Below are positions 25,248-34,637 of a DNA stretch of 64,000 nucleotides, one piece after another. Both the position numbers and the translations under genes were made by a program. The stretch is from JARRKU01 sp963675565 (GTDB lineage: Bacteria; Desulfobacterota; Desulfobacteria; Desulfobacterales; Desulfosarcinaceae): NCBI GenBank assembly GCA_963675565.2, contig CAXXYD010000004.1:1364001-1428000 (forward strand), in the 5' to 3' direction. Under the pieces are notes generated by a model. That model did no database searches, was not told the origin of the DNA, and saw only the letters and a program-made list of their open reading frames with translations. Each line of letters opens with the position of its first letter. The first letter of the stretch is position 1.

Positions 25248-25473
25248 GGACCAGGTCTCTGACCATTTGGGTATAGGCCGGCCAGAAGCAAACCGCGGCC
25301 AGCTTTCGGGACGGGCTCTATACGATGCGTCGCAAGGCCGTCGGAGCTTCTTCCCACAGATATGTTAGATATCGATTAGGATCGATTCCACATCCAATGG
25401 GCTGGATGCCCCCTGCTGCCGGCACGCCATTGCTTGCAATGCACGGCACTCTGTAGTATCTGCTGTATTCCAC
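25213..25473 (-). pseudogene. Possible interrupted reading frame upstream of the GMC gene
   Basis: An 87-codon frame from GTG (25473) ends overlapping the GMC start and is broken by a single TAG at 25318-25320. Both halves (IDPNRYLTYLWEEAPTALRR and KLAAVCFWPAYTQMVRDL) look protein-like, as an accessory protein of a GMC dehydrogenase would, but I cannot match them to a family. The rest of this 320-bp gap between the GMC and recQ genes holds no other gene. Confidence 0.25.
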
Positions 25474-25567
25474 TGTTTCGTGTCATCCGGGCCGATCCAC
25501 GCCGGTCAGATATGCGCGACCGCTTTTTCACAACCGTACAAGCCGCTGGACCTGAACAAAGGACACC

Positions 25568-27637
25568 ATGCAGATCACATGCCCCAAATGCAAAGCGGTA
25601 TTTTCCGCCGCAGGTGCTCTATCGCCGGACGGAAGTATTACGGCCGCGTGTCCGCAGTGCAGCACCCACTTTGGGGTTTATCTGGCCGCAGAGGACCCGT
25701 TTCACGATACAATGAATGACGATGTTGTCACACCGGATGCGTGGCCCGCGGCCGGGACTGACGGCAAAAAGCCTGCGGATGGCCGCCGGGCCGGACCTCG
25801 CGGCCCCCATGATATCTTAAAAACCAGTTTCGGATACGACCGGTTTCGTCCTCATCAGCTGGAAATCATCGAGCATGTCGTGGCCGGCCGGGATGTCTTT
25901 GTGCTCATGCCCACCGGAAGCGGCAAATCCATCTGCTACCAGATTCCAGCCATGATCCGTCAGGGCGTGGCCGTGGTTGTCTCCCCGTTGATCGCCTTGA
26001 TGCAGGATCAGGTCCAGGCCCTGCACCAGAACGGGGTAAGGGCGGCCTTCCTCAATTCCAGCCTCACCGCGCAGGCGGCCCGCAGCGTGGAGCAAAAGGC
26101 CCTTTCCGGGGACATCGATCTGCTTTACGTGGCCCCTGAGCGCTTGACGACCCCGCACTGCATCGGCTTTTTAAAGCAGCTGCACCTGGCTTTGTTTGCC
26201 ATCGACGAGGCCCATTGCGTCTCCCAGTGGGGCCACGACTTCCGTCCTGAATACCTTGGCATCGCAGGCGTCACCCGCCAGTTCCGGCAGGTTCCGCGCA
26301 TTGCCCTGACCGCCACCGCTGATCCCCAGACCCGCCGGGGCATCCTGGCCAATCTCGAACTTGAAAAGGCCGAATGTTTCGTTTCCAGCTTCGATCGGCC
26401 CAACATCCGCTACCGGGTGGGATTGAAAAACAACGACAAACAGCAACTGCTGGCCTTCCTGCAGGATGCGCATCCCGGTTCGGCCGGTATCGTCTATGTG
26501 CGCACCCGCAAGCGGGCGGAGGCCATTGCCCGATGGCTGGACGAGCGCGGAGTGCCCGCCCTGCCCTACCATGCCGGCCTGGACCAGACCACCCGGTTCG
26601 ATCACCAGAAGCGCTTCCTCAATGAAGAGGGCCTCGTCATGGTGGCCACCATTGCTTTTGGCATGGGCATCGATAAGCCGGACGTTCGTTTCGTGGCCCA
26701 CCTGGACCTGCCGGCCAGCGTGGAGGCCTATTATCAGGAAACCGGCCGCGCGGGTCGGGACGGACTGCCGGCCGACGCCTGGATGGTATACTCTCTCGCC
26801 GATGTGGTGGCCATGCGCAAGATGCTGGAGTTGTCCGAGGGTGATGAACGCTTCAAGCACACCCAAATCAAAAAGCTGGAAGCGCTGCTGGGCTATGCCG
26901 AGACCGTGACGTGCCGCAGGCAGGTCCTGCTGGACTATTTCGGGCAGCCGGGCAGCGCGGCGTGCGGCAATTGCGACACCTGCCTGGAGCCGGTTCAGAC
27001 CTGGGACGGCACCATCGCCGCGCAGATGGCTCTCTCTTGCGTCTATCGCACCGGTCAGCGGTTCGGGGCGGCCTATCTGGCCGACGTGCTGATGGGCCGT
27101 ACTACGGACCGCATACAGCGCTTCGGCCACCACCGGATCAAAACCTTCGGTGTCGGCCGGGACTATTCCGCCGCGCAGTGGCGCTCGGTATTCCGGCAAC
27201 TGGCTGCATCCGGGCTGCTGTCGGTGAACTTGAGCGACATCTCGGGGTTTCGCCTGACCGACAAAAGCTGGACCGTGCTCAAAGGCGAACAGACCCTGGA
27301 GCTGAGGAAGGATCCCCTGCCGCTCCAGGTTCCCAAACAGCCCAAAACGGCGAAGCGGGCCACGCCGGGGCAATTGCCCGCAGCATCCCTGCCCTTATGG
27401 GAAAAACTGCGGGAGCTGCGTCTGGCCATTGCCAGGGATCAGGGCATCCCGCCCTTTGTGGTCTTTCACGACAGCACCCTGATGGCGATGGCGCAGGCCA
27501 TGCCCGCCACACGGGAGCAATTGCTTCAAATTCCGGGAATCGGTGAAAAAAAGGCGGAACGATACGGCGCGCAGTTCATAAACGTGATACAGCGTTGCAG
27601 CGATGATCGCCACGCTTGCTCTGTCAAAGGTGAATAG
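25568..27637 (+). CDS. recQ: RecQ-type ATP-dependent DNA helicase with N-terminal zinc ribbon
   Basis: The 689-residue protein starts with a zinc ribbon (CPKC at 5-8 and CPQC near 29-32), then a linker to residue 80, then a full RecQ core: LMPTGSGKSICYQIP (motif I), DEAHCVSQWGHDFRPEY (motif II and the RecQ loop), QETGRAGRDG (motif VI), the zinc-binding CRRQ ... CGNCDTCL region, RQC winged helix and a C-terminal HRDC domain (about 615-680). RecQ unwinds DNA 3'-5' in recombination and repair. The start has AAAGGACACC in front, so the ribbon is part of the protein. It is followed 3 bases later by rnhA. Confidence 0.94.
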   Translation: MQITCPKCKAVFSAAGALSPDGSITAACPQCSTHFGVYLAAEDPFHDTMNDDVVTPDAWPAAGTDGKKPADGRRAGPRGPHDILKTSFGYDRFRPHQLEIIEHVVAGRDVFVLMPTGSGKSICYQIPAMIRQGVAVVVSPLIALMQDQVQALHQNGVRAAFLNSSLTAQAARSVEQKALSGDIDLLYVAPERLTTPHCIGFLKQLHLALFAIDEAHCVSQWGHDFRPEYLGIAGVTRQFRQVPRIALTATADPQTRRGILANLELEKAECFVSSFDRPNIRYRVGLKNNDKQQLLAFLQDAHPGSAGIVYVRTRKRAEAIARWLDERGVPALPYHAGLDQTTRFDHQKRFLNEEGLVMVATIAFGMGIDKPDVRFVAHLDLPASVEAYYQETGRAGRDGLPADAWMVYSLADVVAMRKMLELSEGDERFKHTQIKKLEALLGYAETVTCRRQVLLDYFGQPGSAACGNCDTCLEPVQTWDGTIAAQMALSCVYRTGQRFGAAYLADVLMGRTTDRIQRFGHHRIKTFGVGRDYSAAQWRSVFRQLAASGLLSVNLSDISGFRLTDKSWTVLKGEQTLELRKDPLPLQVPKQPKTAKRATPGQLPAASLPLWEKLRELRLAIARDQGIPPFVVFHDSTLMAMAQAMPATREQLLQIPGIGEKKAERYGAQFINVIQRCSDDRHACSVKGE

Positions 27638-27640
27638 ACA

Positions 27641-28378
27641 ATGGCTCAAAAAAAGAAGTACTACGCCGTGGCCGTGGGAAAGGTTCCCGGTATTTATACC
27701 CAATGGTTCGGCAGCGGCGGCGCCGAACAGATGGTCCGCGGCGTTCAGGGCGCCATATATAAAGGCTTTGCCACCATCGATGAGGCCCGTGAATTTATCC
27801 GGGCCAACAAGGGCCAAAAGCGCCTCCCCCGAAAGGCAAGGGCCAAAAGCGCCTCATCCCGGAGCAAAGCGCCGGCCGACACCGGGAAGCCCGGGCCCCC
27901 GAAGACTGGACAAATCGTCATGTACACCGACGGCGGGGCACTGAACAACCCCGGCCCGGGAGGCTACGGCGTGGTCATCGTCGACGGCGACCAACGCGAA
28001 GAACTCTCGGGCGGCTACCGGCTCACCACCAACAACCGCATGGAACTGACCGCCTGCATTGCCGGGCTCAGCCGGTTCAAAACACCCCGCAGCATAATTT
28101 TGTACAGCGACTCCCGATACGTCGTCAACGGCATCACCAGGGGCTGGGCCGGAAAGTGGAAGGCCCGGGGATGGATCAAATCCGACGGTAAACCGGCCGT
28201 CAATATCGATTTGTGGGAGCAGCTCCTGGCGCTGTGCGAAAAACACGAAGTCGAGTTCCGCTGGGTCAAGGGACACGCCGGAATCGACGGCAACGAACGC
28301 TGTGATCAGCTGGCCACCGGGTCCGCAACGGGGACAAATCTGGCCATCGACACAATCTATGAGCAAAGCCGGGAATAG
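27641..28378 (+). CDS. rnhA: Ribonuclease HI with N-terminal hybrid-binding domain
   Basis: The 245-residue protein has an N-terminal RNase H1 hybrid-binding (caulimovirus viroplasmin-like) domain (YYAVAVGKVPGIY ... GAIYKGFATIDEAREFI), a basic linker, and an RNase H domain from about residue 90. The catalytic carboxylates are in YTDGG, RMELTA, YSDSRYV and GNERCDQLA. It cleaves RNA in RNA-DNA hybrids. N-terminal hybrid-binding domains are common in eukaryotes and in some anaerobes. It is probably transcribed with recQ, from which it is separated by 3 bases. Confidence 0.95.
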   Translation: MAQKKKYYAVAVGKVPGIYTQWFGSGGAEQMVRGVQGAIYKGFATIDEAREFIRANKGQKRLPRKARAKSASSRSKAPADTGKPGPPKTGQIVMYTDGGALNNPGPGGYGVVIVDGDQREELSGGYRLTTNNRMELTACIAGLSRFKTPRSIILYSDSRYVVNGITRGWAGKWKARGWIKSDGKPAVNIDLWEQLLALCEKHEVEFRWVKGHAGIDGNERCDQLATGSATGTNLAIDTIYEQSRE

Positions 28379-28606
28379 CCGCTGAAGCCGTAAAACCGAC
28401 ACATCTCCCTGCCGGGGCTCTTTCACCCGATCAAGCCCCCTGCCGGCAGTATAAACCAAATTTATAGATTACTAGACACTATTAAATGCTACTAATAGTT
28501 AACTCATCCAATCCTAATCCAACCGAAACATTTTCCGGATATTCAATGGCCCGTTGAAGCTGAATAATTCCGGCATCTGGCCAATCACCCAAAACCGAAA
28601 TCCGAT

Positions 28607-29545
28607 ATGAATATACACCAGCTCCGCGCTCTGGATGCCTTTGCGCTCCACGGATCCTTCTCAAAAGCAGCCCAGGCCCTGGGGGTCACCCAGCCGGCTG
28701 TTTCCATCCAGCTGCGCAAACTGCAACAGCAATACGGCGTCAAGTTGTTCCGGCGCTGGGGCAACGGGGCGGAATTCAGCGATCTGGGAAATGAGCTGGT
28801 CCTCAAAGCGCGCAAGGTGCTGGGGCTTCTGGAGGATTGCCGGGAAACTCTAGAGACGGCCAGCCGCCTGCAGTCGGGACGCCTGGAGATCGGATTGAGC
28901 TGCCACTACTTTGTCATTGATCTGCTGGCCGTCTTCATGAATCGCTACCCCGGTGTAAATGTCAGAGCCCAAATTGGCGATTCGCAGACCCTGATCGAAG
29001 ATGTCCTGGCCTGCCGTCTCGATCTGGCCGAAATTACGGGGGCCGCGGCGGATGATCGCCTGTTCAGCCTTGCCTACAGCGATCAGTGCATCGTTCTTTT
29101 TGTCGCCGGGAATCATCCCTGGGCCGACTTGCCATATCTGCACGTGGACCAGCTGAACGCCGAAGCCATGGTGGCGAGGCACTCCGGATCGATGACGCGC
29201 CGGATTTTTCTGACCCGCCTGGAGGCGCTCGGTATTCGTCCCCGGATCGTTTTGGAGCTGGACTCGTGGGAAACCCTGAAAGCGGCCGTGGCAGCCGGCA
29301 TCGGATTCGGCATCGCCTTAGAGGACGAATTCACCCACGACGACCGACTCAAAGGCATTCCGGTCAGGGGTGTTGATCTGGCGGCCAAGCAATATTTCGT
29401 CTGCCTGCCGGAATTTGAACACCTGCGCACAGTGCGGGCCTTTCTCGAAATGGTCCAGGAAGTCCGGTACATGCGCCGCAGACGTCAACCTGCAATGCAG
29501 TGTTCCATCGAAGAAAAGAACCGTCATCCGCATGCAGGCGCATGA
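28607..29545 (+). CDS. LysR-family transcriptional regulator of phosphonate operon
   Basis: The 312-residue protein has the LysR winged helix-turn-helix at its N-terminus (LRALDAFALHGSFSKAAQALGVTQPAVSIQLRKLQ) and a periplasmic-binding-like effector domain. It is encoded directly before, and on the same strand as, a 2-aminoethylphosphonate uptake and breakdown operon, and is most simply its regulator (2-aminoethylphosphonate or phosphonoacetaldehyde as effector is inferred). The 228-bp gap upstream is AT-rich and contains promoter-like sequence around 28470-28500. Confidence 0.88.
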   Translation: MNIHQLRALDAFALHGSFSKAAQALGVTQPAVSIQLRKLQQQYGVKLFRRWGNGAEFSDLGNELVLKARKVLGLLEDCRETLETASRLQSGRLEIGLSCHYFVIDLLAVFMNRYPGVNVRAQIGDSQTLIEDVLACRLDLAEITGAAADDRLFSLAYSDQCIVLFVAGNHPWADLPYLHVDQLNAEAMVARHSGSMTRRIFLTRLEALGIRPRIVLELDSWETLKAAVAAGIGFGIALEDEFTHDDRLKGIPVRGVDLAAKQYFVCLPEFEHLRTVRAFLEMVQEVRYMRRRRQPAMQCSIEEKNRHPHAGA

Positions 29546-29555
29546 CGTTTAACCA

Positions 29556-29589
29556 TCACCGCCGGATCGTGACAGTCCGGAACCGGTGA
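29556..29589 (+). other. Imperfect hairpin between regulator and phnS genes
   Basis: TCACC (29556) pairs with GGTGA (29589) and CCGGA with TCCGG inside it. It lies just before the binding-protein gene and could be an operator or a weak terminator of the regulator. Confidence 0.3.
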
Positions 29590-29620
29590 CGAAAGTTTCC
29601 CAAACAAAGGAGAAAAGATC

Positions 29621-30655
29621 ATGAACATGCCCAAGTCAGGATTCAAGCCATTTTTCGCACTTACCCTTGCATTGCTGCTTCTGTTTAGCGCAGCGGCCGT
29701 TCAAGCCGAAGAACTGCTGGTCTACACAGCGCTGGAAGACGACGAGATCCCCATCTACCTGGCGCTTTTCAAAAAGTCCCATCCAGACATCGATGTCAAA
29801 ATTGTTCGCGATTCCACAGGCATCGTCACCGCCAAACTGCTTGCCGAAAAAGACAACCCGCGGGCGGACGTAGTCTGGGGTACCGCCGCAACCAGCCTGA
29901 TGCTTTGTGACCAGGCAGGCATGGTGGCACCCTATGCACCGAAAGGACTCGACCGGGTCAGGCCCAAAATGCGCGATTTCAATACCCCGCCCCACTGGGT
30001 GGGCATCAAGGCCTGGATGACGGGATTCTGCGTGAACACCATCGAAATGGCGGCCATGAAACTTCCCACGCCCAAAAGTTTTGACGACCTGCTGAACCCC
30101 GCCTACCGCGGCCATCTGGTCATGCCCAATCCGGCGTCTTCCGGCACCGGCTTTTTGACCGTTTCGGCCATCCTGCAGACCATGGGCGAAGAAAAGGGCT
30201 GGGCTTACCTGGACAAACTGCACAAGAACATCGCCCGCTATACCCACTCCGGCTCCAAACCGTGCAAACTGGCCGGCGCCGGCGAACTGCCCATCGGCAT
30301 CTCCTTTGCTTACCGCGGCTTCATGCAGAAGAAAAAAGGCGAACCAGTCATGACGGTTTTCCCGGCGGAAGGTTCGGGATGGGATGTGGAGGCCAACTGC
30401 CTGATTAAAAAGGCCGCAATCAAAAAAGCGGCTAAAACCTTTCTGGACTGGGCCATCAGCAAACCGGTGATGGAAGCCTATGCCCAGGTCTACCCGGTCA
30501 CCGCATATGAAACCGGAACCCCTATTCCGGACGGATTCCCCAAAAATCCGGAAGCCCAGCTCATTAAAAACGACTTTGACTGGGCCGCCAAAAACAGGAT
30601 GCGCATCCTCAAGGAATGGACCAGCCGTTACGACGGCAAAAGTGACGCCAAATAG
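29621..30655 (+). CDS. phnS2: 2-Aminoethylphosphonate ABC transporter, periplasmic binding protein
   Basis: The 344-residue protein has a signal peptide (about 1-29, ending AVQA) and the fold of iron/phosphonate-type family 1 solute-binding proteins: LLVYTALEDDEIPIYLALFKK, DVVWGTAA and NPASSGTGFLT. Its neighbours are those of the 2-aminoethylphosphonate import systems (PhnS-type), which settles the likely ligand. The ATG at 29621 is 8 bases behind AAAGGAG. Substrate assignment rests on operon context. Confidence 0.88.
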   Translation: MNMPKSGFKPFFALTLALLLLFSAAAVQAEELLVYTALEDDEIPIYLALFKKSHPDIDVKIVRDSTGIVTAKLLAEKDNPRADVVWGTAATSLMLCDQAGMVAPYAPKGLDRVRPKMRDFNTPPHWVGIKAWMTGFCVNTIEMAAMKLPTPKSFDDLLNPAYRGHLVMPNPASSGTGFLTVSAILQTMGEEKGWAYLDKLHKNIARYTHSGSKPCKLAGAGELPIGISFAYRGFMQKKKGEPVMTVFPAEGSGWDVEANCLIKKAAIKKAAKTFLDWAISKPVMEAYAQVYPVTAYETGTPIPDGFPKNPEAQLIKNDFDWAAKNRMRILKEWTSRYDGKSDAK

Positions 30656-30664
30656 CAGCCACAA

Positions 30665-30700
30665 GGCGGAGTCGCCGCATGCACGCCGCGCGACTCCGCC
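30665..30700 (+). other. Intercistronic hairpin between phnS and phnT
   Basis: GGCGGAGTCGC (30665-30675) pairs perfectly with GCGACTCCGCC (30690-30700) around a 14-base loop. Without a T-run it is not a terminator; hairpins of this kind after a binding-protein gene often stabilise the upstream mRNA and raise binding-protein levels over the transporter. Confidence 0.6.
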
Positions 30701-30721
30701 TCCGGCTGAGGGAGGACCATC

Positions 30722-31855
30722 ATGGGATCGGAAGAAATCTATTTGAAAGCGGAAGCCCTGACCAAACGCTTTGGCCCGTTTACTGCGCTCAGCGACGTCT
30801 CCTTCGAAATGCGGCGCGGAGAATTTCTCTGTGTGTTGGGGCCCAGCGGCTGCGGCAAGACCACATTGCTGCGGGTCGTTGCCGGGCTTGAACACCAAAG
30901 CGAGGGAAAAGTCTTCATCGAAAACCGGGATGTATCCCAACTGCCGGTCTCCAAACGCAATGTGGGTATTGTGTTTCAATCCTATGCCCTTTTTCCCAAT
31001 CTGTCCGCCCGCAGCAATATCGCCTACGGACTTAAAGGCCAGGGAAAAAATCGACAGGCGATTCGCCGCCAGGTGGATGAACTGCTCGAACTGGTCGGCC
31101 TGCAGGGCATGGGCCGCAAATATCCAGCCCAGCTTTCCGGCGGGCAGCAGCAGCGGGTGGCTCTGGCCAGGGCCATTGCCGTATCACCGGATCTGCTGCT
31201 GCTGGATGAGCCGCTTTCGGCCCTGGATGCCAAAGTCCGCATCATGCTGCGCGGTGAAATCCGCCATCTCCAGCAGCGGCTGGGGGTGACCACCATCATG
31301 GTCACCCATGATCAGGAAGAAGCCCTGACCATGGCCGACCGCATACTGGTCATCGACAACGGTCGACTGGTTCAAAACGGGACCCCCCACGAAATTTACG
31401 ATAATCCGGCCACTCCTTTTGTGGCGGCCTTTATCGGCGCCATGAATTTTCTTCCCCATGTCACCAAAATCGGCGATGGCCTTTATGGCCTGGGTGAACA
31501 CAGATTCAGCGTCACCGGCGAAAACGGCAGCCGTAACCTGCCCAACGGGACCCAGGTCACCATCGCCATACGGCCGGAAGATGTCATGGTGCAGCAAACC
31601 CGGGCTGAACCCAATACGTTGCCCACCCGAGTGAAGGCCATGGAGTACCGCGGGCCGATGTTCCGGCTCAATCTGCAGGTGCCCGGTACCGGCCCAAACG
31701 GGGCGCATCTGGAGGCCGACGTGCCCGCTGAAAAAGTCCGCCGGCTCAATATCCGGCCGGAGATAAAGCTGCCGGTTTTTTTACCGCTGGACCGCCTGCG
31801 TGTCTATGATTCCAGACTGTTGCCGCACAACATTTCAGGGGATTCGCGCATATGA
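30722..31855 (+). CDS. phnT2: 2-Aminoethylphosphonate ABC transporter, ATP-binding protein
   Basis: The 377-residue protein is a Fe3+/polyamine-type ABC ATPase: Walker A GPSGCGKTT (about 38-46), Q-loop, signature LSGGQQQR, Walker B LLLLDEPLSALD, switch His in VTHDQEEA, then a C-terminal TOBE domain with IRPEDVMV. It energises uptake through the fused permease encoded next, which it overlaps by 4 bases (ATGA). Ribosome site GGGAGGACC. Confidence 0.93.
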   Translation: MGSEEIYLKAEALTKRFGPFTALSDVSFEMRRGEFLCVLGPSGCGKTTLLRVVAGLEHQSEGKVFIENRDVSQLPVSKRNVGIVFQSYALFPNLSARSNIAYGLKGQGKNRQAIRRQVDELLELVGLQGMGRKYPAQLSGGQQQRVALARAIAVSPDLLLLDEPLSALDAKVRIMLRGEIRHLQQRLGVTTIMVTHDQEEALTMADRILVIDNGRLVQNGTPHEIYDNPATPFVAAFIGAMNFLPHVTKIGDGLYGLGEHRFSVTGENGSRNLPNGTQVTIAIRPEDVMVQQTRAEPNTLPTRVKAMEYRGPMFRLNLQVPGTGPNGAHLEADVPAEKVRRLNIRPEIKLPVFLPLDRLRVYDSRLLPHNISGDSRI

Positions 31856-33612
31856 CCACAGCCATGGTATCCATTGCGCCAGCGCCATCCTCCCGATGGT
31901 TCCGGGTCGTCCTGGACAGGGAAAGCTGGCTCAAGCGCCTGCTGATCCTGCTGCTGTGCATCTGGCTGCTGACCGTGGTGGTACTGCCCCTGTCCCAGCT
32001 GCTGTCAAAGAGCCTGACCGACCCGCAGGGCCAATTCGTCGGGCTGGCCAACTACATCTATTATTTCAAGACACCGGCGTTGTCCAATGCCCTGCTGAAC
32101 AGCATCTTCGTTTCCACAGCGACCACCGGTGTCGCGGTGACCCTGGGTTTTTTATTCGCCTATGCACTGACCCGGACCACCATACCGGCCAAAGGTTTTT
32201 TCAAGGGGCTGGCCATGATGCCGCTGTTCGCCCCCACGCTGCTCAACGGCATCGCCCTGATTTACCTGTTTGGCCGCAAGGGTTTAATCACCCGGGGATT
32301 TTTCGGGTTCATGCCGGGATTGGACATCAACCTGTACGGGCCGGTCGGCATCATAATCTCCGAATCGCTGTTTACCTTTCCCCAGGCCGTGCTGATCCTT
32401 TCCATCGCCCTGAAAGCCACCGATGCACGGCTGTATGAGGCAGCGGAATCACTGGGCGCAGGCCACGTCCGGACCTTCTTTACGGTGACACTGCCGGGCA
32501 TCAAATTCGGCCTGCTCAGCGCCGTAGTCGTCTGCTTTATTCTCGCATTCACCGATTTCGGGGCTCCCAAGGTGGTCGGCGGCAATTTCAATATCCTGGC
32601 CACGGACATTTACAAACAGGTCATCGGCCAGCAAAATTTCACCATGGGGGCAGTTGTCAGCGTGGTTCTGCTGATTCCAACCGTCATCGCTTTTATCGCC
32701 GATCGCCTGATTCAACGCCGCCAGGTCGCCTCCATCGCCGCAAAATCCGTCCCCCTGATTCCCGTGCCCAACCGTTGGCGCGATTTGCTTTATCTGGGTT
32801 TTTGCAGCATGACCACACTGATCATTATCGGATTTTACATGACCGCCGTTTTCGCCTCTCTGGTCAAGGTTTGGCCCTATCATTTGAACCTGGGATTCTG
32901 GCATTACCACTTCACCGGTACCGGCGGCGGTGGCTACGCCGCCTTTTTCAACAGCCTGCGCATGAGTTTCTACTCTGCGGCGGCCGGCACCGCCATCACT
33001 TTTTCAGCGGCCTACCTCATTGAAAAAACACGCCAGATGAAAAGTCTGCGCCAAACTGCCTATTTTCTCTCCATCCTTCCCCTGGCATTGCCCGGTCTGG
33101 TCATCGGCCTGGCCTATATTTTCTTTTTCAATGCCAGCGGCTGGACCGTCGCCGGCGCCTTTATCCCCAACCCGCTTAATTTCATATACGCCACCATGGC
33201 CATCCTGGTGGTCAGCAACATCGTCCATTTCTTCTCGGTGAGTTTTTTGACCGCCACCACGGCCTTGAAACAGATGGACCGTGAATTTGAGACGGTATCC
33301 GCATCCATGGGAGTACCCTTTGTCAAAACATTCACCCGGGTGACCGTTCCGGTGTGCCTGCCGGCCATTCTCGAAATCGGCATGTATTACTTCGTCAATT
33401 CAATGGCCACGGTATCCGCGGTCATTTTTCTATACTCCGCCGACCTTCCCCTGGCCTCGGTGGCCGTGGCCAACATGGATGATGCCGGCGACATCGCCCC
33501 GGCCTGCGCCATGTCAGTCCTTATCGTCGCCGCCAATATCGGCGTACGTTTGATTTACGGATTTTTGACCAGCGGCATCAGACGGCGCAGTCAGTCATGG
33601 GCCGCTCGCTAG
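31852..33612 (+). CDS. phnU2: 2-Aminoethylphosphonate ABC transporter, fused permease
   Basis: The 586-residue membrane protein contains two binding-protein-dependent transport permease domains in tandem, with EAA-type loops at about residues 190-215 (YEAAESLGAGHVRTFFTVTLPGIK) and 480-505 (FETVSASMGVPFVKTFTRVTVP). It thus forms both halves of the membrane pore, as in FbpB-like and 2-aminoethylphosphonate-type permeases. About twelve membrane segments are visible. It overlaps phnT by 4 bases and precedes phnX by 24 bases. Confidence 0.92.
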   Translation: MTTAMVSIAPAPSSRWFRVVLDRESWLKRLLILLLCIWLLTVVVLPLSQLLSKSLTDPQGQFVGLANYIYYFKTPALSNALLNSIFVSTATTGVAVTLGFLFAYALTRTTIPAKGFFKGLAMMPLFAPTLLNGIALIYLFGRKGLITRGFFGFMPGLDINLYGPVGIIISESLFTFPQAVLILSIALKATDARLYEAAESLGAGHVRTFFTVTLPGIKFGLLSAVVVCFILAFTDFGAPKVVGGNFNILATDIYKQVIGQQNFTMGAVVSVVLLIPTVIAFIADRLIQRRQVASIAAKSVPLIPVPNRWRDLLYLGFCSMTTLIIIGFYMTAVFASLVKVWPYHLNLGFWHYHFTGTGGGGYAAFFNSLRMSFYSAAAGTAITFSAAYLIEKTRQMKSLRQTAYFLSILPLALPGLVIGLAYIFFFNASGWTVAGAFIPNPLNFIYATMAILVVSNIVHFFSVSFLTATTALKQMDREFETVSASMGVPFVKTFTRVTVPVCLPAILEIGMYYFVNSMATVSAVIFLYSADLPLASVAVANMDDAGDIAPACAMSVLIVAANIGVRLIYGFLTSGIRRRSQSWAAR

Positions 33613-33636
33613 CCGGATTTTGAAAGGAATAGTGGA

Positions 33637-34470
33637 ATGCCACCAACGATTTGCACAACACCCCGTACCAGCCCCGTACAGGCGGTAATTCTGGACTGGG
33701 CCGGCACCGTTGTCGATTACGGCTGCATGGGTCCGGCAGCCGTTTTCGTCACCGCCTTCCAGCAGTTTGAAATCGAAGCCAGTATCTCCCAGGCCCGCCA
33801 GTTCATGGGGCTGGAGAAAAAAGACCATATCCGGGCCATGACGCGACTGCCGGAGATCCGCTCCCGCTGGCTTCAAACCAAAGGCAAAGCCCCTGATGAA
33901 AGTGATGTACAGGCCATTTACGCCAAAACCGAACCCATGATGGTGGAGGCCGTTGCACAGCACAGCGGCGTCATTGACGGAGCCCTTGGATTTGTGGACG
34001 GGCTGCGCCGGCGCGGCATCAAAATCGGATCGAGCACCGGCTACACCCGCCCCATGATGGACGCACTGGTCCCGCTGGCGGCGCGGCAGGGCTATTCTCC
34101 CGATGCAGTGGTGTGCTCATCCGATGTCCCCGCGGGTCGTCCCCGCCCCTGGATGTGCTTCCTGAACGCTATTAAACTCGATGCCTACCCCATGGCGTCC
34201 ATGGTTAAAATCGGGGACACCCTCACCGACATCGAAGAGGGCCTGAATGCCGGAATGTGGACTATCGGCCTGACCCAGTCAGGCAATGAACTGGGCCTGA
34301 CGGCGGCCCAGGCGGCCGGTCTGCCGGACGCCGAACGCACCCGGCGGCTCGAGGCCATCCGGACGCGCTATGAAAAAAGCGGCACCCATTACGTCGCCGC
34401 CGGTATCTGGGAGTGCATTGCCCTGGTGGATGCCATCGCCATGCGCATATCCAGGGGAGAACGCCCGTAG
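33637..34470 (+). CDS. phnX: Phosphonoacetaldehyde hydrolase (phosphonatase)
   Basis: The 277-residue HAD-superfamily protein matches PhnX: nucleophile D20 in ILDWAGTVVDYG, and the cap-domain Schiff-base Lys at K61 in MGLEKKDH. GSSTGYTR and KIGDTLTDIEEG complete the phosphatase motifs. It splits phosphonoacetaldehyde into acetaldehyde and phosphate. In the operon it is the common last step for products of PhnW and PbfA. Confidence 0.96.
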   Translation: MPPTICTTPRTSPVQAVILDWAGTVVDYGCMGPAAVFVTAFQQFEIEASISQARQFMGLEKKDHIRAMTRLPEIRSRWLQTKGKAPDESDVQAIYAKTEPMMVEAVAQHSGVIDGALGFVDGLRRRGIKIGSSTGYTRPMMDALVPLAARQGYSPDAVVCSSDVPAGRPRPWMCFLNAIKLDAYPMASMVKIGDTLTDIEEGLNAGMWTIGLTQSGNELGLTAAQAAGLPDAERTRRLEAIRTRYEKSGTHYVAAGIWECIALVDAIAMRISRGERP

Positions 34471-34637
34471 TGCATCAGGCAAAAGCCCGTCTGTTGATTG
34501 AATCGGCCCTTGCCGGGCAGGCCGGGGCCGGTGTGCCCCAAGTGGTCGCAACGGCTCCGGAAAGACGCCGGTGCCTTCCCGGAACAGCCGCTTGAAAGAC
34601 CCCGGCGACACCGCCTGCAAATCCAAAAGGACTAAAA

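Noticed and set aside
29636..30979. 447-codon minus-strand frame opposite phnS
   Set aside because: The plus strand encodes a clear binding protein with signal peptide; the antisense has no motif.
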